The notes: generated from the sequence alone by a model not told the origin. A stretch of 64,000 nt of DNA from Bin5 sp009843665 (GCA_965220285.1 OZ244818.1:620001-684000); one strand, 5' to 3'. Positions 35,739 through 45,211 are shown, counted from the first letter of the stretch. A program made the numbers and translations.

Positions 35739-37241
35739 ATGGCAAGCGCGAGTAAACCCAATGTTCTGATCTTTCTCTGCGACCAGTTGCGCATCGATTT
35801 GCTGGCCTGCTATGGGGAGACGCTTGTTCGCACGCCGAACATCTCTGCCCTGGCGCAGGATTCCTGTGTTTTCGAGCGGGCGTATACGCCCTGTGCGATC
35901 TGCTCGCCTGCTCGCGCCAGCCTGCTTACCGGCCTCTACCCCCACGGCCACCACATGTTCAACAATTCGACCCCTGGCTATTCCTACTGCGAGCAAATGC
36001 GGCCCGGCGTCGCGATGATGCAGGACTGGATTGATGAGGAGAGCAACTACGAGTCGGCCTGGTTTGGGAAGTGGCACATAGGCCCGGCCCAGGACCTGTT
36101 CGACTCCCGCTTCCACCATACTCAGAAGCCTCACGAAGGCGGGCCCGAGTTTCTGACCAGTTCCCACTGGCATCCCAACACGCGCATCGCGCCCCTGGTG
36201 GAAAGCGTCGGGCAGGGTACTGCAGGTACGCTGGACGTCGGGCTAGAGGGATTTCCCGATGTTGTTGCGGCCCGCTACTCTCAAGAGTTCCTGCACAACC
36301 GCGACGGGACGAGGCCATTTTTCCTGACCTGCTCCTTCCCGGGGCCGCACAGCCCCTGGATGGTCCCAGACGAATGGGGCATTCGTTACGACCCGGAAGA
36401 CATCGAATTGTGGCCCAATCGCTTTGACAATTTTGAAGGAAAACCGATCAACCAAAGAAAGCTGCGCCTGATGCAGGACGTTCGCGGGAAAAATCTTTTG
36501 CAGTCCGCGGCGCGCCCGTTGCCGGACGGGGATTCCCGGCAGACTCAGGAGATGAAGGACAGGGAGTTGCAGGAGTTGCTGGCCTGTTGCTTTTCCTACA
36601 TGGAGCTTATCGACAAGATGGTTGGGGAAGTGGTGGCAACGCTCAAGGAACTGGGTCTGTATGAGGAGACAGCCATCGTCTTTACGGCAGATCATGGCGA
36701 TATGGCCGGTTCCCACGGACTTATGAACAAGGGCGCGTACATGTATGACGAGATATACCGCATACCCCTGCTGGTAAAGGCCCCGGGAACGCCCCAACCC
36801 AGGCGGAGCGGCGCGTTTGTGCATTTGATGGATGTAACCGCGACCTGTCTGCACTTGATGACGGAGGATATACAGGAGAGCATGATGGGGCAGAGCCTGC
36901 ATGGCGAGTCACTGCTTCCGCTCGTGCAGGGAGACGACGACTGGGGGCGGGCTATGCACTACGCCGAGTACCACGGCGACTGGTACGGTCACTATTCGGC
37001 GCGGATGGTGACGGACGGCCGCTGGAAGCTGGTGTGGAATCTGACGGACCTGTGCGAACTGTATGATCTGGAAAACGATCCCCACGAGCTAAGCAATTGC
37101 TTTTACGATCCCGAATATGAAGATGTGCGCGCCAGTTGCTTCGATTATCTGATGGCGGAGGCGCGACGCACGGACGACGCGCAGTTGCGACTGCTGCTGC
37201 CGCAGGTCGAGATAGCGGCACAGGGGACGGCCGGCCTTTGA
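35739..37241 (+). CDS. type I sulfatase (first of three)
   Basis: A 500-residue alkaline-phosphatase-fold sulfatase. The formylglycine signature CSPARASLLTG puts the modified cysteine at Cys55; metal ligands are seen in LCDQLRID near residue 15 and in FTADHGDMAGSHG. Lacking a signal peptide, it should act inside the cell on imported sulfated molecules. The Cys-x-Pro-x-Arg form can be matured by either formylglycine-generating system; neither gene is in the window. Relative to the next two genes it carries a longer loop (VRGKNLLQSAARPLPDG) before the shared CCFSYMELID helix. Substrate not predictable. Confidence 0.93.
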   Translation: MASASKPNVLIFLCDQLRIDLLACYGETLVRTPNISALAQDSCVFERAYTPCAICSPARASLLTGLYPHGHHMFNNSTPGYSYCEQMRPGVAMMQDWIDEESNYESAWFGKWHIGPAQDLFDSRFHHTQKPHEGGPEFLTSSHWHPNTRIAPLVESVGQGTAGTLDVGLEGFPDVVAARYSQEFLHNRDGTRPFFLTCSFPGPHSPWMVPDEWGIRYDPEDIELWPNRFDNFEGKPINQRKLRLMQDVRGKNLLQSAARPLPDGDSRQTQEMKDRELQELLACCFSYMELIDKMVGEVVATLKELGLYEETAIVFTADHGDMAGSHGLMNKGAYMYDEIYRIPLLVKAPGTPQPRRSGAFVHLMDVTATCLHLMTEDIQESMMGQSLHGESLLPLVQGDDDWGRAMHYAEYHGDWYGHYSARMVTDGRWKLVWNLTDLCELYDLENDPHELSNCFYDPEYEDVRASCFDYLMAEARRTDDAQLRLLLPQVEIAAQGTAGL

Positions 37242-37334
37242 TTCCAGCGAAAGGCAAGTTCCAGCACAGTCGGCACTGCTGCATGAGTGCGAGCCTGCGC
37301 TCGCTCGAAGTTGAAGTCGGAACAGGCAGTTTGT

Positions 37335-38801
37335 ATGGCCAACGCGAGCAGACCCAACGTCCTGATCATTCTTTGTGACCAGTTGCGGCTCGATCTGTTG
37401 ACCTGTTACCAAGATACGATAGCGCGTACCCCGAACATCACGGAGCTGGCCGGGGATTCCTGTCTGTTCGAACGGGCGTATACGCCCTGCGCGATCTGCT
37501 CGCCTGCCCGCGCCAGTCTGCTGACCGGCCTCTACCCCCACGGCCACCATATGTTCAATAACTCTACCCCCCGATATTCCTACTGCCAACACCTGCGGCC
37601 GGACATGACGATGCTTCAGGACTGGGTCGATGACGAGAGCGACTATCAGTCGGCCTGGTTTGGGAAATGGCATATTGGCCCGGCGCAGGACCTGTTCGAC
37701 TCTCGATTCCACCACACGCACGACGAGCCATACGAAGGCGGGCCCGTCTTTCTGGATACCACAAACTGGAACAATAAGAGGCAAATCGGCCCCCTGGTTC
37801 AGAGTGTGGGGCGAGGCGCCGCCGGCACGCTGGACGTGGGGATGGAAGGGTTTCCCGATGTGGCCGCGGCACGTTACACGCAGGCGTTTCTGCGCTCCCG
37901 CGACACGAAGAGGCCGTTCTTCGCTATCTGCTCCTTCCCGGGTCCGCACTTTCCCTGGATGGTTCCGGAGGAGTGGGGCATTCGCTACGACGCGGCTGAT
38001 ATCGAAATGTGGCCGAATCGCCATGACACGTTTGAAGGGAAACCGATCAACCAGAGGAAAATCCGCCTGTTGAACGAGGCCAATGCCGGTGGTCTTTCTT
38101 CAGAGGAGCAGGACCAGGAGCTCAAGGAGATGCTGACCTGCTGCTTCTCCTACATGGAGCTGATTGACGAGATGGTGGGCGAGATCGTGTCGACACTCAA
38201 GGGGCTCGGCCTCTATGAAGATACCGCCATTATTTTCACTGCGGACCATGGCGACATGGCCGGGTCACACGGGCTGATGAATAAGGGCGCGTATATGTAT
38301 GACGAAATCTATCGCATTCCCTTGCTTCTGAAAAGGCCTGGGGCGTCCTGCGCATCTCGCAACAGTTCCTTTGTTCACCTGATGGACGTGACGGCCACGT
38401 GTCTGCATCTGATGACGGGTACGGAACAGGACAGTTTGACGGGGCGGCGCCTTCACGGGCAGTCTCTCCTGCCACTGGTCGCGGGGGAGGCGGAGTGGGC
38501 GCGAAAGATGCATTACGCTGAGTATCACGGAGACTGGTACGGTCACTATTCGGCGCGAATGGTGACCGACGGGCGCTGGAAGCTGGTCTGGAATCTGACG
38601 GATCTGTGCGAGTTGTACGACCTGAAGAACGACCCCCATGAGTTGCACAACCGCTTCTACGATCCCGGCTTGGAAGCGGTACGTGCCGCCTATTTCGAAT
38701 GTCTGACAGCTGAGGCGCAACGTACAGGCGACGGCCAACTACGGTTGCTGAAGCCGCATGCCGAAATAGAAGCGCAGGGCACGGCGGGGTTGCGAGTCTG
38801 A
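37335..38801 (+). CDS. type I sulfatase (second of three)
   Basis: A 488-residue sulfatase nearly collinear with both neighbours. Formylglycine Cys55 lies in CSPARASLL; other active-site segments are LCDQLRLD, GKWHIGPAQDLFD and FTADHGDMAGSHGLMNKG. The frame opens at a GTG 48 bases upstream, but ATG 37335 aligns exactly with the starts of the other two copies. It is closest to the third gene, sharing the short loop NEANAGGLSSEEQ. There is no export signal. It would remove sulfate esters from an imported sugar or a product of the neighbouring glycosidase-like enzymes. Confidence 0.93.
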   Translation: MANASRPNVLIILCDQLRLDLLTCYQDTIARTPNITELAGDSCLFERAYTPCAICSPARASLLTGLYPHGHHMFNNSTPRYSYCQHLRPDMTMLQDWVDDESDYQSAWFGKWHIGPAQDLFDSRFHHTHDEPYEGGPVFLDTTNWNNKRQIGPLVQSVGRGAAGTLDVGMEGFPDVAAARYTQAFLRSRDTKRPFFAICSFPGPHFPWMVPEEWGIRYDAADIEMWPNRHDTFEGKPINQRKIRLLNEANAGGLSSEEQDQELKEMLTCCFSYMELIDEMVGEIVSTLKGLGLYEDTAIIFTADHGDMAGSHGLMNKGAYMYDEIYRIPLLLKRPGASCASRNSSFVHLMDVTATCLHLMTGTEQDSLTGRRLHGQSLLPLVAGEAEWARKMHYAEYHGDWYGHYSARMVTDGRWKLVWNLTDLCELYDLKNDPHELHNRFYDPGLEAVRAAYFECLTAEAQRTGDGQLRLLKPHAEIEAQGTAGLRV

Positions 38802-38888
38802 TAACGGGCTCGTTCCTATGCTGTCGCCACGGCTTCATTCGTTGCCGCCTTTGCCCACTCGACGAAGAATGCTCGAAAGGCAAATTGC

Positions 38889-40358
38889 ATGGCCAACCAG
38901 AGCAAACCCAACGTACTGATCTTCCTCTGCGACCAGCTGCGCATCGATCTGTTGACCTGTTACCAGGAGACACTGGTGCGGACTCCTAACATCACCGCCC
39001 TGGCCAACGACTCGTGCCTCTTTGAACGGGCCTATACTCCTCTGGCACTGTGCTCGCCGGCGCGCGCCAGCCTGCTCACCGGCCTCTATCCACACGGCCA
39101 CCACATGTTCAACAACTCGACTCAGCATTATTCGTACTGCGAACACCTGCGGCCGGACATGACGATGCTGCAGGACTGGGTCGACGACGGGAGCGAGTAT
39201 GAGTCGGCCTGGTTTGGTAAGTGGCACATTGGCCCGGCGCAGGACCTGTTTGACTCCCGTTTTCACCATACGCACGACGAGCCACACGAAGGCGGCCACG
39301 TCTTTCTGGATAGCTCGCACTGGCACCCGAACACGAGGATTGCGCCGCTGGTTCAGAGTGTGGGGTGGGGCACCGCGGGTACACTGGACGTGGGGATGGA
39401 GGGGTTTCCGGACGTGGTCGCGGCCCGCTACACGCAGGCGTTTCTGCGTTCACGCGACTCGACGAGGCCTTTTTTTGCTACATGCTCCTTCCCGGGTCCG
39501 CACTTTCCCTGGATGGTTCCGGAGGAATGGGGCATTCGCTATGATCCCGCTGATATCGAAATGTGGGCCAATCGCCATGACACGTTTGAGGGAAAACCGA
39601 TTAACCAGAGGAAAATCCGCCTACTGAACGAGTCAAATGCCGGTGGTCTCTCTGCTGAGGAACAGGACCAGGAGCTTAAGGAGTTGCTGGCCTGCTGCTT
39701 CTCGTACATAGAGCTGATCGACGAGATGGTAGGCGAGGTCGTGTCAACGCTCAAGGAGCTCGACCTCTATGAAGATACCGCTATTGTCTTCACAGCGGAT
39801 CATGGCGACATGGCGGGGTCACACGGGTTGATGAATAAGGGCGCCTATATGTATGATGAAATTTATCGCATTCCCATGCTTCTAAAGAGGCCTGGGGCGA
39901 CCGACGCATCACGCAACAGTTCATTTGTTAACCTGATGGACGTGACGGCCACTTGTCTGCATCTTATGTCGGGTTCGGAGCAGGACAGTTTGTCAGGCCG
40001 GAGCCTTCACGGGCAGTCTCTTCTGCCACTGATCGCGGGAGAGGCGGAGTGGCCGCGTAGTATGCATTACGCGCAGTATCACGGGGACCCGTGGGGGCAC
40101 TACTCTTCCCGCATGGTGACCGACGGGCGCTGGAAGTTGGTCTGGAATCTGACGGACCTGTGCGAACTGTACGATTTGGAGAACGACCCCCACGAGTTGG
40201 AAAACCGTTTCTACGATCCGGCATGCGACGAGGTGCGCGCTGCATGCTTCGACTATCTGCTGGCTGAAGCGAGGCGAACCGGAGACGCCCACGTCTTCTT
40301 GCTGAAGCCGGAACACGAGATGGTAATTCGAGGGATTCCTGTACCCGGTAACTCTTAG
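38889..40358 (+). CDS. type I sulfatase (third of three)
   Basis: A 489-residue sulfatase. The signature is again CSPARAS with Cys55, but the residues before it change from PCAIC to PLALC, so the extra cysteine three residues upstream of the formylglycine site is lost. Metal-site segments LCDQLRID and FTADHGDMAGSHG are intact. Near the C-terminus YHGDPWGHYSSRM replaces YHGDWYGHYSARM of the other two, which is close to a substrate-facing loop and could change specificity. It ends the tandem triplet; an 87-base gap separates it from the second copy. Confidence 0.93.
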   Translation: MANQSKPNVLIFLCDQLRIDLLTCYQETLVRTPNITALANDSCLFERAYTPLALCSPARASLLTGLYPHGHHMFNNSTQHYSYCEHLRPDMTMLQDWVDDGSEYESAWFGKWHIGPAQDLFDSRFHHTHDEPHEGGHVFLDSSHWHPNTRIAPLVQSVGWGTAGTLDVGMEGFPDVVAARYTQAFLRSRDSTRPFFATCSFPGPHFPWMVPEEWGIRYDPADIEMWANRHDTFEGKPINQRKIRLLNESNAGGLSAEEQDQELKELLACCFSYIELIDEMVGEVVSTLKELDLYEDTAIVFTADHGDMAGSHGLMNKGAYMYDEIYRIPMLLKRPGATDASRNSSFVNLMDVTATCLHLMSGSEQDSLSGRSLHGQSLLPLIAGEAEWPRSMHYAQYHGDPWGHYSSRMVTDGRWKLVWNLTDLCELYDLENDPHELENRFYDPACDEVRAACFDYLLAEARRTGDAHVFLLKPEHEMVIRGIPVPGNS

Positions 40359-40452
40359 TCTGCAAACACTGCGGCGACACACACGCCGTTACAAAGATCG
40401 ATCCACGTTCCCCATTCGATTGAAGAAAACAGAAGCAACGAGGAGGTCAACG

Positions 40453-41322
40453 ATGAAATTTGGTGTCTTTCTTCCCAGTCATGGACCGGCGAAGTCGCCG
40501 CAGTCGGTCCATCAGGTGGCGCAGGCGGCGGAGCAGGCCGGCTACGATTCGCTGTGGGCGGCAGATCACGTGCTAGTGCACCAGCGGTTCAGCGACTTCT
40601 GTATGATCGAGACGTTTGTGACGTTGGGATATGTGGCGGCGATCACCGAGACGATCACATTGGGCACAACCGTACTTGTGCTGCCTCAGCGCGATCCGAT
40701 CCTGGCGGCCAAGCAGGCGGCCGCGGTTGACCAGTACTCGGGCGGGCGCCTGATTCTAGGGCTCGGCGTGGGGTGGATGGATGATGAGTACCGCTATTTG
40801 CGTACTGACTTCAGCAGGCGCGGCAGAATGATGGACGAGTGGATGGACGTGATGCGGATCCTGTGGAGCGAGGATGAGCCTTCATTCCAGGGTGAATGGA
40901 TCAGCTTCGAGGAGAGCGCGTTCGAGCCGAAACCTGCGCAGGAGGGGGGGCCGCCGTACACGATCGGCGGGCTGAGCGACGCGGCTATCCGTCGTGCGGC
41001 GACGAAGGCGATTGGCTGGCATCCGATACAGATTTCGCCGGAGGAGGTCGCCGCGGGTGTCGCCAAGATGCGCGCCTGGGCGAACGGAGAACCGCGCACG
41101 GTCGTCTTCCATGCCCGCACTGAACTGGGCGATCAGGCGGACCCGGAGGTTTCGTTGATCAAAGGGTCGATGTCCGAAGTCAATGACCTCATCGGGCGAT
41201 ATGCCGAGGTGGGGGTCGAGCATATGCTGTTCGATTTCAACACGACCCCTACGGCCGGCGGCATTCAGGATCAGATGGAGAGGATCGCGTCTGACGTATT
41301 CCCTGTCCATCAGACGGCGTGA
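40453..41322 (+). CDS. luciferase-like, probably F420-dependent oxidoreductase
   Basis: A 289-residue LLM-family enzyme. FGVFLPSHGPAKS at the start, GYDSLWAADHVLV and ITLGTTVLVLPQRDPI are typical of the F420-dependent subgroup, as are GGRLILGLGVGWM and PYTIGGLSDAAIRRA. AGGAGG lies six bases before ATG 40453, so I reject the longer frame from 40420. It stands about 95 bases after the third sulfatase and faces the next gene tail to tail. The natural substrate is unknown; F420 use would fit Chloroflexota or Actinobacteria but needs proof. Confidence 0.87.
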   Translation: MKFGVFLPSHGPAKSPQSVHQVAQAAEQAGYDSLWAADHVLVHQRFSDFCMIETFVTLGYVAAITETITLGTTVLVLPQRDPILAAKQAAAVDQYSGGRLILGLGVGWMDDEYRYLRTDFSRRGRMMDEWMDVMRILWSEDEPSFQGEWISFEESAFEPKPAQEGGPPYTIGGLSDAAIRRAATKAIGWHPIQISPEEVAAGVAKMRAWANGEPRTVVFHARTELGDQADPEVSLIKGSMSEVNDLIGRYAEVGVEHMLFDFNTTPTAGGIQDQMERIASDVFPVHQTA

Positions 41323-41351
41323 GTGTCAGGAAACTGCGAGGCGCCTACCGC

Positions 41352-42410
41352 TTATAACGAGTCGATATCCTCGATCTCTGCCCAGCCGCCACTGTCTTTT
41401 GAGGCCTCGGCTGCCATCCCTATCACGTGAAGTTGGGCGACGGACTTTGCGTCTGCGGGCAACGGCGCGGTCCCAAGCGATTCTCTGAGGGTATCGACGG
41501 GGCCGGCAGCGGAGGTTGTTTCAGCCAGGGGCTCACCGGTGACGGCGTCGAGGAATGTGGCGACGCATTCGTTCATGCCGGGCCAGCCGGCACGCGGTTC
41601 CGTCTCTGCTACGCTTTCGACGGACCAGTCACTCTGGCTGCGAGTACGCTGGCGCAGTTCGCCGGAGAAGAGGTCAACAATCAGGTCGCCGTCTTTTCCG
41701 TTCACTTCGACTGTGGTTTCCAGTTCGACGACACAGTTGAGATTGACCTGTACGGTTCCCCATGTGCCGCCATAGTCGTAGAGCCCCTGGCACTGCCTCT
41801 GGGCGCGTCCCGGCAGGCCCTCCCCTTCGAGGATCAAGACCCGGGAAGGTGTCGCGCCAAGGATGCGGTTAAGGGTGTCCACGTACCAGGGAGCGATGTG
41901 ATTGAGCGTGCTCAGGTCCGCTTCGGGGTCGGCGCCCCAGCTCGATTGGAGTCGAACTGATGCGGTATGGATCTGGCCGAGGGTCCCTTCGCGCACCCGC
42001 CTGGCTGCCTCAACGAAGACTGGAATGAAGCCGATTTCGAGGTCGGCGTGGGTCACCTGTTGCGCTTCCAGCAGTCGGGTAATCATGGGGCGAATCCGAT
42101 TGCGCTGGTTGGCAAGAGGCGGTTCGTAGAACATGGGCACGCCGGCGTCGAGCGCGGCGGTCAGCGCTTCCTCGTGGGCGGCGTCGGAGACGGCGATGAA
42201 GACGGCGTCAACGGGCGGGCCAGCCAACAGATCGGCGGCATTTGAGAAGACGGAGACATCCGGGCCGAGTTCGGAGGCGATGCGTTGCTGCGTGGCGGCG
42301 CTCGGCGCGGCCGTGGAGACAATTTGGGTGCGGCCGTCCCGCCGGAGGGCGGGTAGGTAGGCCATGCGGGTCCAACTGCCGTAGCCGATGAGTCCGACGC
42401 GAAGATCCAT
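41352..42410 (-). CDS. Gfo/Idh/MocA family protein with altered EKP motif
   Basis: A 352-residue protein with the two-domain plan of the family: Rossmann half with GLIGYGSWTRMAYLPAL, then a beta-sheet domain with YGGTWGTVQVNLNC. Where active members have Glu-Lys-Pro, this reads YEPPLANQRN, so the catalytic lysine is replaced by proline. It may have lost dehydrogenase activity or use another residue. The C-terminus has an acidic tail. It converges on the LLM gene at 40453 and is followed upstream by the nuclease-like gene, the two forming a short minus-strand island. Confidence 0.8.
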   Translation of the reverse strand: MDLRVGLIGYGSWTRMAYLPALRRDGRTQIVSTAAPSAATQQRIASELGPDVSVFSNAADLLAGPPVDAVFIAVSDAAHEEALTAALDAGVPMFYEPPLANQRNRIRPMITRLLEAQQVTHADLEIGFIPVFVEAARRVREGTLGQIHTASVRLQSSWGADPEADLSTLNHIAPWYVDTLNRILGATPSRVLILEGEGLPGRAQRQCQGLYDYGGTWGTVQVNLNCVVELETTVEVNGKDGDLIVDLFSGELRQRTRSQSDWSVESVAETEPRAGWPGMNECVATFLDAVTGEPLAETTSAAGPVDTLRESLGTAPLPADAKSVAQLHVIGMAAEASKDSGGWAEIEDIDSL

Positions 42411-42443
42411 TGCGATTCCTTTAATTCGTCCCCGTGTTCTTAA

Positions 42444-43166
42444 TCAAAACAGCGGGTCTGGCCAGCGAACGAAGGCTAGTGCGCTGGCGAGGCGGCTGAA
42501 GTCTGCCTCGGTCAGGTCGTTCCGGTAGGGGAGCGCTTTCTGAATCGCCTCCGGTTGACCGGCATAGCGGCTGACGATTTTCTCGGCATTGATCTGGGCG
42601 TCGCCGTATTGCAGGACGAGCAGGCAGACGCATTGAAACCCGTGCTGGCGGGCGTACCAGGAGCCGACGTCGATCAGGCGAATCACCTGGTCACGTTTGC
42701 GGTCGAAGGTCGTAAACTCGCTTACTCCCGATTGACACTTGGCCTCCACGAGTATAACTGCGCTCTGTCCCAGCGAAATCAACAGGTCCGGTTCCGAATC
42801 CCCTTCCACCTGCGGGCGGCTTGGGGGCGCGGGGAGCTTTGGCCAGAATTCCAGCTTTGCCGCCTTAATGTCCTTAAAGACCTGGGGAGGCACTGAGCCA
42901 AAGAATGACTGCCGTATGAGTTGAGTCATTATGCGTGTCCTCTGCGGTTCGTCGCTGAGCAAGGGACTGAAATAGTGCCAGGTGCGGGCATCTTCGGAGT
43001 TCTCGCTGAGGACTTTGGGCAGTCCTTCGGCGATCGAAGGCGGAAACCTCTCCGTCAGTTTGCCCTGAAACGCTGGGTGCGCGGTGTCTGTCTGCCTCAG
43101 TAGAGGATGATCTTCGGGCCGTCTCCAGACCCTGGTCTTGGAGGAGCTGACAACGAACTCGCTCAA
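42444..43166 (-). CDS. PD-(D/E)XK nuclease-like protein
   Basis: A 240-residue soluble protein of unknown function. Residues about 118-145 show SEPDLLISLGQ followed by AVILVEAKCQSG, that is Glu/Pro-Asp, a hydrophobic strand and Glu-Ala-Lys, the core of PD-(D/E)XK nuclease folds. A helix with DQVIRLIDVGSWYARQ follows, as in many such enzymes. The N-terminal 100 residues are unassigned. It has no methylase or partner beside it; the nearest upstream element is repeat copy 2. A repair or restriction-like role is possible, and it is the one gene here unrelated to catabolism. Confidence 0.6.
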   Translation of the reverse strand: MSEFVVSSSKTRVWRRPEDHPLLRQTDTAHPAFQGKLTERFPPSIAEGLPKVLSENSEDARTWHYFSPLLSDEPQRTRIMTQLIRQSFFGSVPPQVFKDIKAAKLEFWPKLPAPPSRPQVEGDSEPDLLISLGQSAVILVEAKCQSGVSEFTTFDRKRDQVIRLIDVGSWYARQHGFQCVCLLVLQYGDAQINAEKIVSRYAGQPEAIQKALPYRNDLTEADFSRLASALAFVRWPDPLF

Positions 43167-43899
43167 TTTCCTGCCTCTATTGCGTTTCCCAAGAAGGTGT
43201 CAGGCTTTCAGTCTTTTTCGCAGAGGAAATGGTAGATCTCATTTTACGGATTCTGACTCGTCCTGACAATTCGCGAGGGGTCACAGCGTGCTTCCCGGAG
43301 CGGGTGGGAACAGTCTGGCGGGGAATCAGTGCCAGCGGTGGCTGGAACTGTTTACCGTCTTTGGGCGAGACGCAGTGTAGGCGCCAGGCCTGGCCGTGCG
43401 ATGGCGTCCGTCAGTTGGGGCGGGTGCGAGGGCAGTCACAAGGCCGGCGCCTACGAGGACCTGATGGGACTGGCGGAACGTGGTCTGGCTGGACACCTTC
43501 GATTGGGCACCCGCCACTGATTTCGACACACGGTCGACGAGGCATGTTGTTGGAGGGGGCGTTGCGGGGGCGGAGCCCCCGCACAAGGGAGGGCCGAATA
43601 GGCCCGACCGCCCAGACAAGCAGTGGTCAGTAGTCAGTGGTCAGAGACGGTGCTTATCCTGGCGGAAACTGGAATGGAAACTGCCCGTGGCTTGGTTGCC
43701 TTCAGAGGTATGCGACTGTTCACCTCCAATTGGGGATGCTCTCAGGGTCACAATTGAGCGGCACTGATTGGGGAGTGACCCGTCTGGACGGAGTTGGCTG
43801 GGTTGGCTGGAGGGTGATTGCATGATACTCTGTCCCCGCAGTTCTTGGCTCGGTACAACTCACAAAACCAAACCGCAAGAGGAAGGCAGAGCCGAAATT
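43167..43899. other. divergent intergenic region with repeat copy 2
   Basis: A 733-base gap. Bases 43167-43305 show nothing I can name. Bases 43306-43735 are the dispersed repeat. The last 160 bases contain no promoter matching those of the SBP genes; a possible GATACT at 43824 has no good -35. Confidence 0.6.
43306..43735 (+). repeat. dispersed intergenic repeat, copy 2
   Basis: It realigns with 9571-10004 in the same orientation. The GC hairpin is at 43564-43582 (stem GCGGGGGC, loop GGA) and the GGGCC-GAATA-GGCCC hairpin at 43591-43605, both identical to copy 1. The heptamer tract has three units (43622-43642) against four. Like copy 1, it lies between divergent genes. The central hairpin block is the best conserved part, which hints that the structure, not a protein, is kept. 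Confidence 0.8.
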
Positions 43900-45108
43900 A
43901 TGCCCAGATACATCGTTATCGGCGGAGGGGCTATCGGACTGAATGCCGCCTACCAGTTGGCGCGCATGCAGTCCGGCAAGGTCACGCTATTGGAGAAGGG
44001 TCTGGTCGGCGATGGTTCCAGCAGTCGTGCCGGCGGCATCATAACCGGACTGCTTTGGTCGGAGACGGGCGTTCTGGCGCGCATGATCAGTCTGCGCCTT
44101 TACCAAGAGTTGAGCACGGACCTGGAACAGTACGGCTACCGGTTCCAGGACGTCGGTTGCCTGAATCTCTTCGACCCTGCGTCCTGGAGGGAGCGGGAAG
44201 AGTTACTTCCCATGTATGACAGGTTGGGATTCGGTTACGAGATTCTGGACGATGTGCAGATGCGGCGGCGCTGGCCCGATCTGACGCCTGAAGCAGACCT
44301 GGTTGGACTTCACGACAACCTGGGGGGCTACAGTGAGCCGCATGAGTACGTGCCGGCGCTGGCCAGGCGCTGCCGGGATCTCGGTGTGGAATTACGCGAA
44401 AACGCGCAGGTCGAAGATTTGCAGATCGATAACGGTCGCGTCGTCGGAGTGCAGACAGCGATGGGCCTGTTGGAGGCTGATGCGGTGATCTGCACAGTCC
44501 ACGCCTGGACGGTGACGTTCATGGCGCGTTGCGGTGTGGGGTTGCCGATCAAGTCCTTTGTCCACCAGCGATACGTCTCATCGGAACTGCAGGAACGCGT
44601 TGCGTTTCCGGTCATCAACGCCAACCCCTACGGCGGCTATATCCGTCCGGCGCGCCTGGGTACGACAGACTTTCGCATTCTGGCGGGAGGGGAGACGGAA
44701 GAAAGGGAGGAGCAGCGCGTCGATGGTCCTTCGTTCCGCATGTCGGAGCTCTCGGCTCCGAAGAATGTACGCAGCGTGCTGGCGACGAATTTGACGCCTC
44801 TCGTCCCTAAACTGGCTACGACCCGCTGGGAGACAGAGCAGGTTGGGCTGATCTCCTACTCGCTAGACAGTGAGCCGATCCTGGGGAAGCTGCCTCAGTT
44901 GCCTGGTCTGGTGGTGGGGGCCGCCTTCCATTCCGGTGGGCTCGCCTACAGTCCGGTGGCAGGTCTGCTGCTGGCTGAGCTTGCGGCCGGTGAAACGCCG
45001 AGCGTTGAAATCTCCTCATTTTCGCCGGATCGGTTTTCGGCACAGGATACGGACGCCTATCTGGCATCGACCTGGGTTCAGGCCGAAGCTCTTCGGCGGC
45101 GCCACTGA
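43900..45108 (+). CDS. FAD-dependent amine/amino-acid oxidoreductase (DAO family)
   Basis: A 402-residue flavoprotein of the glycine/sarcosine-oxidase-like DAO family. The N-terminal dinucleotide motif YIVIGGGAIGLNAAYQLA is complete, followed by VTLLEKGLVGDGSSSRAGGI, where the family contacts FAD. The C-terminal SEPILGKLPQLPGLVVGAAFHSGGL closes the flavin site. The frame is open from 43768, but ATG 43900 fits the conserved start, with AGGAAGG 13 bases ahead. It precedes the fourth transporter unit. Likely substrates are N-methylated or D-amino acids; the choice cannot be made here. Confidence 0.88.
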   Translation: MPRYIVIGGGAIGLNAAYQLARMQSGKVTLLEKGLVGDGSSSRAGGIITGLLWSETGVLARMISLRLYQELSTDLEQYGYRFQDVGCLNLFDPASWREREELLPMYDRLGFGYEILDDVQMRRRWPDLTPEADLVGLHDNLGGYSEPHEYVPALARRCRDLGVELRENAQVEDLQIDNGRVVGVQTAMGLLEADAVICTVHAWTVTFMARCGVGLPIKSFVHQRYVSSELQERVAFPVINANPYGGYIRPARLGTTDFRILAGGETEEREEQRVDGPSFRMSELSAPKNVRSVLATNLTPLVPKLATTRWETEQVGLISYSLDSEPILGKLPQLPGLVVGAAFHSGGLAYSPVAGLLLAELAAGETPSVEISSFSPDRFSAQDTDAYLASTWVQAEALRRRH

Positions 45109-45136
45109 TTGAGCGGCGCGTAGCGGCTGCCCAACC

Positions 45137-45165
45137 TTGACAAAAGGGCAACAGTTTGGCATAGT
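45137..45165 (+). promoter_or_regulatory. sigma-70-type promoter of the fourth ABC operon
   Basis: TTGACA at 45137-45142, a 17-base spacer and CATAGT at 45160-45165, followed by TGCGGCG. The SBP 4 start codon is 227 bases downstream. The -35 is perfect and the -10 is 4/6. Confidence 0.65.
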
Positions 45166-45187
45166 TGCGGCGTTCGCAAGGGCGCCC

Positions 45188-45211
45188 CACGCCGGCGTGC
45201 GCGCCAAGGCG
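45188..45211. promoter_or_regulatory. palindrome and small hairpin in the SBP 4 leader
   Basis: CACGCCGGCGTG at 45188-45199 is a perfect 12-base palindrome, directly followed by GCGCC-AA-GGCGC at 45200-45211. It lies about 23 bases after the -10 element, a position where a repressor would block transcription. No other SBP leader has it, so it may be chance in GC-rich DNA. Confidence 0.35.

Noticed and set aside
42444..43166. A restriction-modification or toxin-antitoxin system
   Set aside because: Only the nuclease-like gene is present; there is no methylase, specificity subunit or small partner gene next to it.
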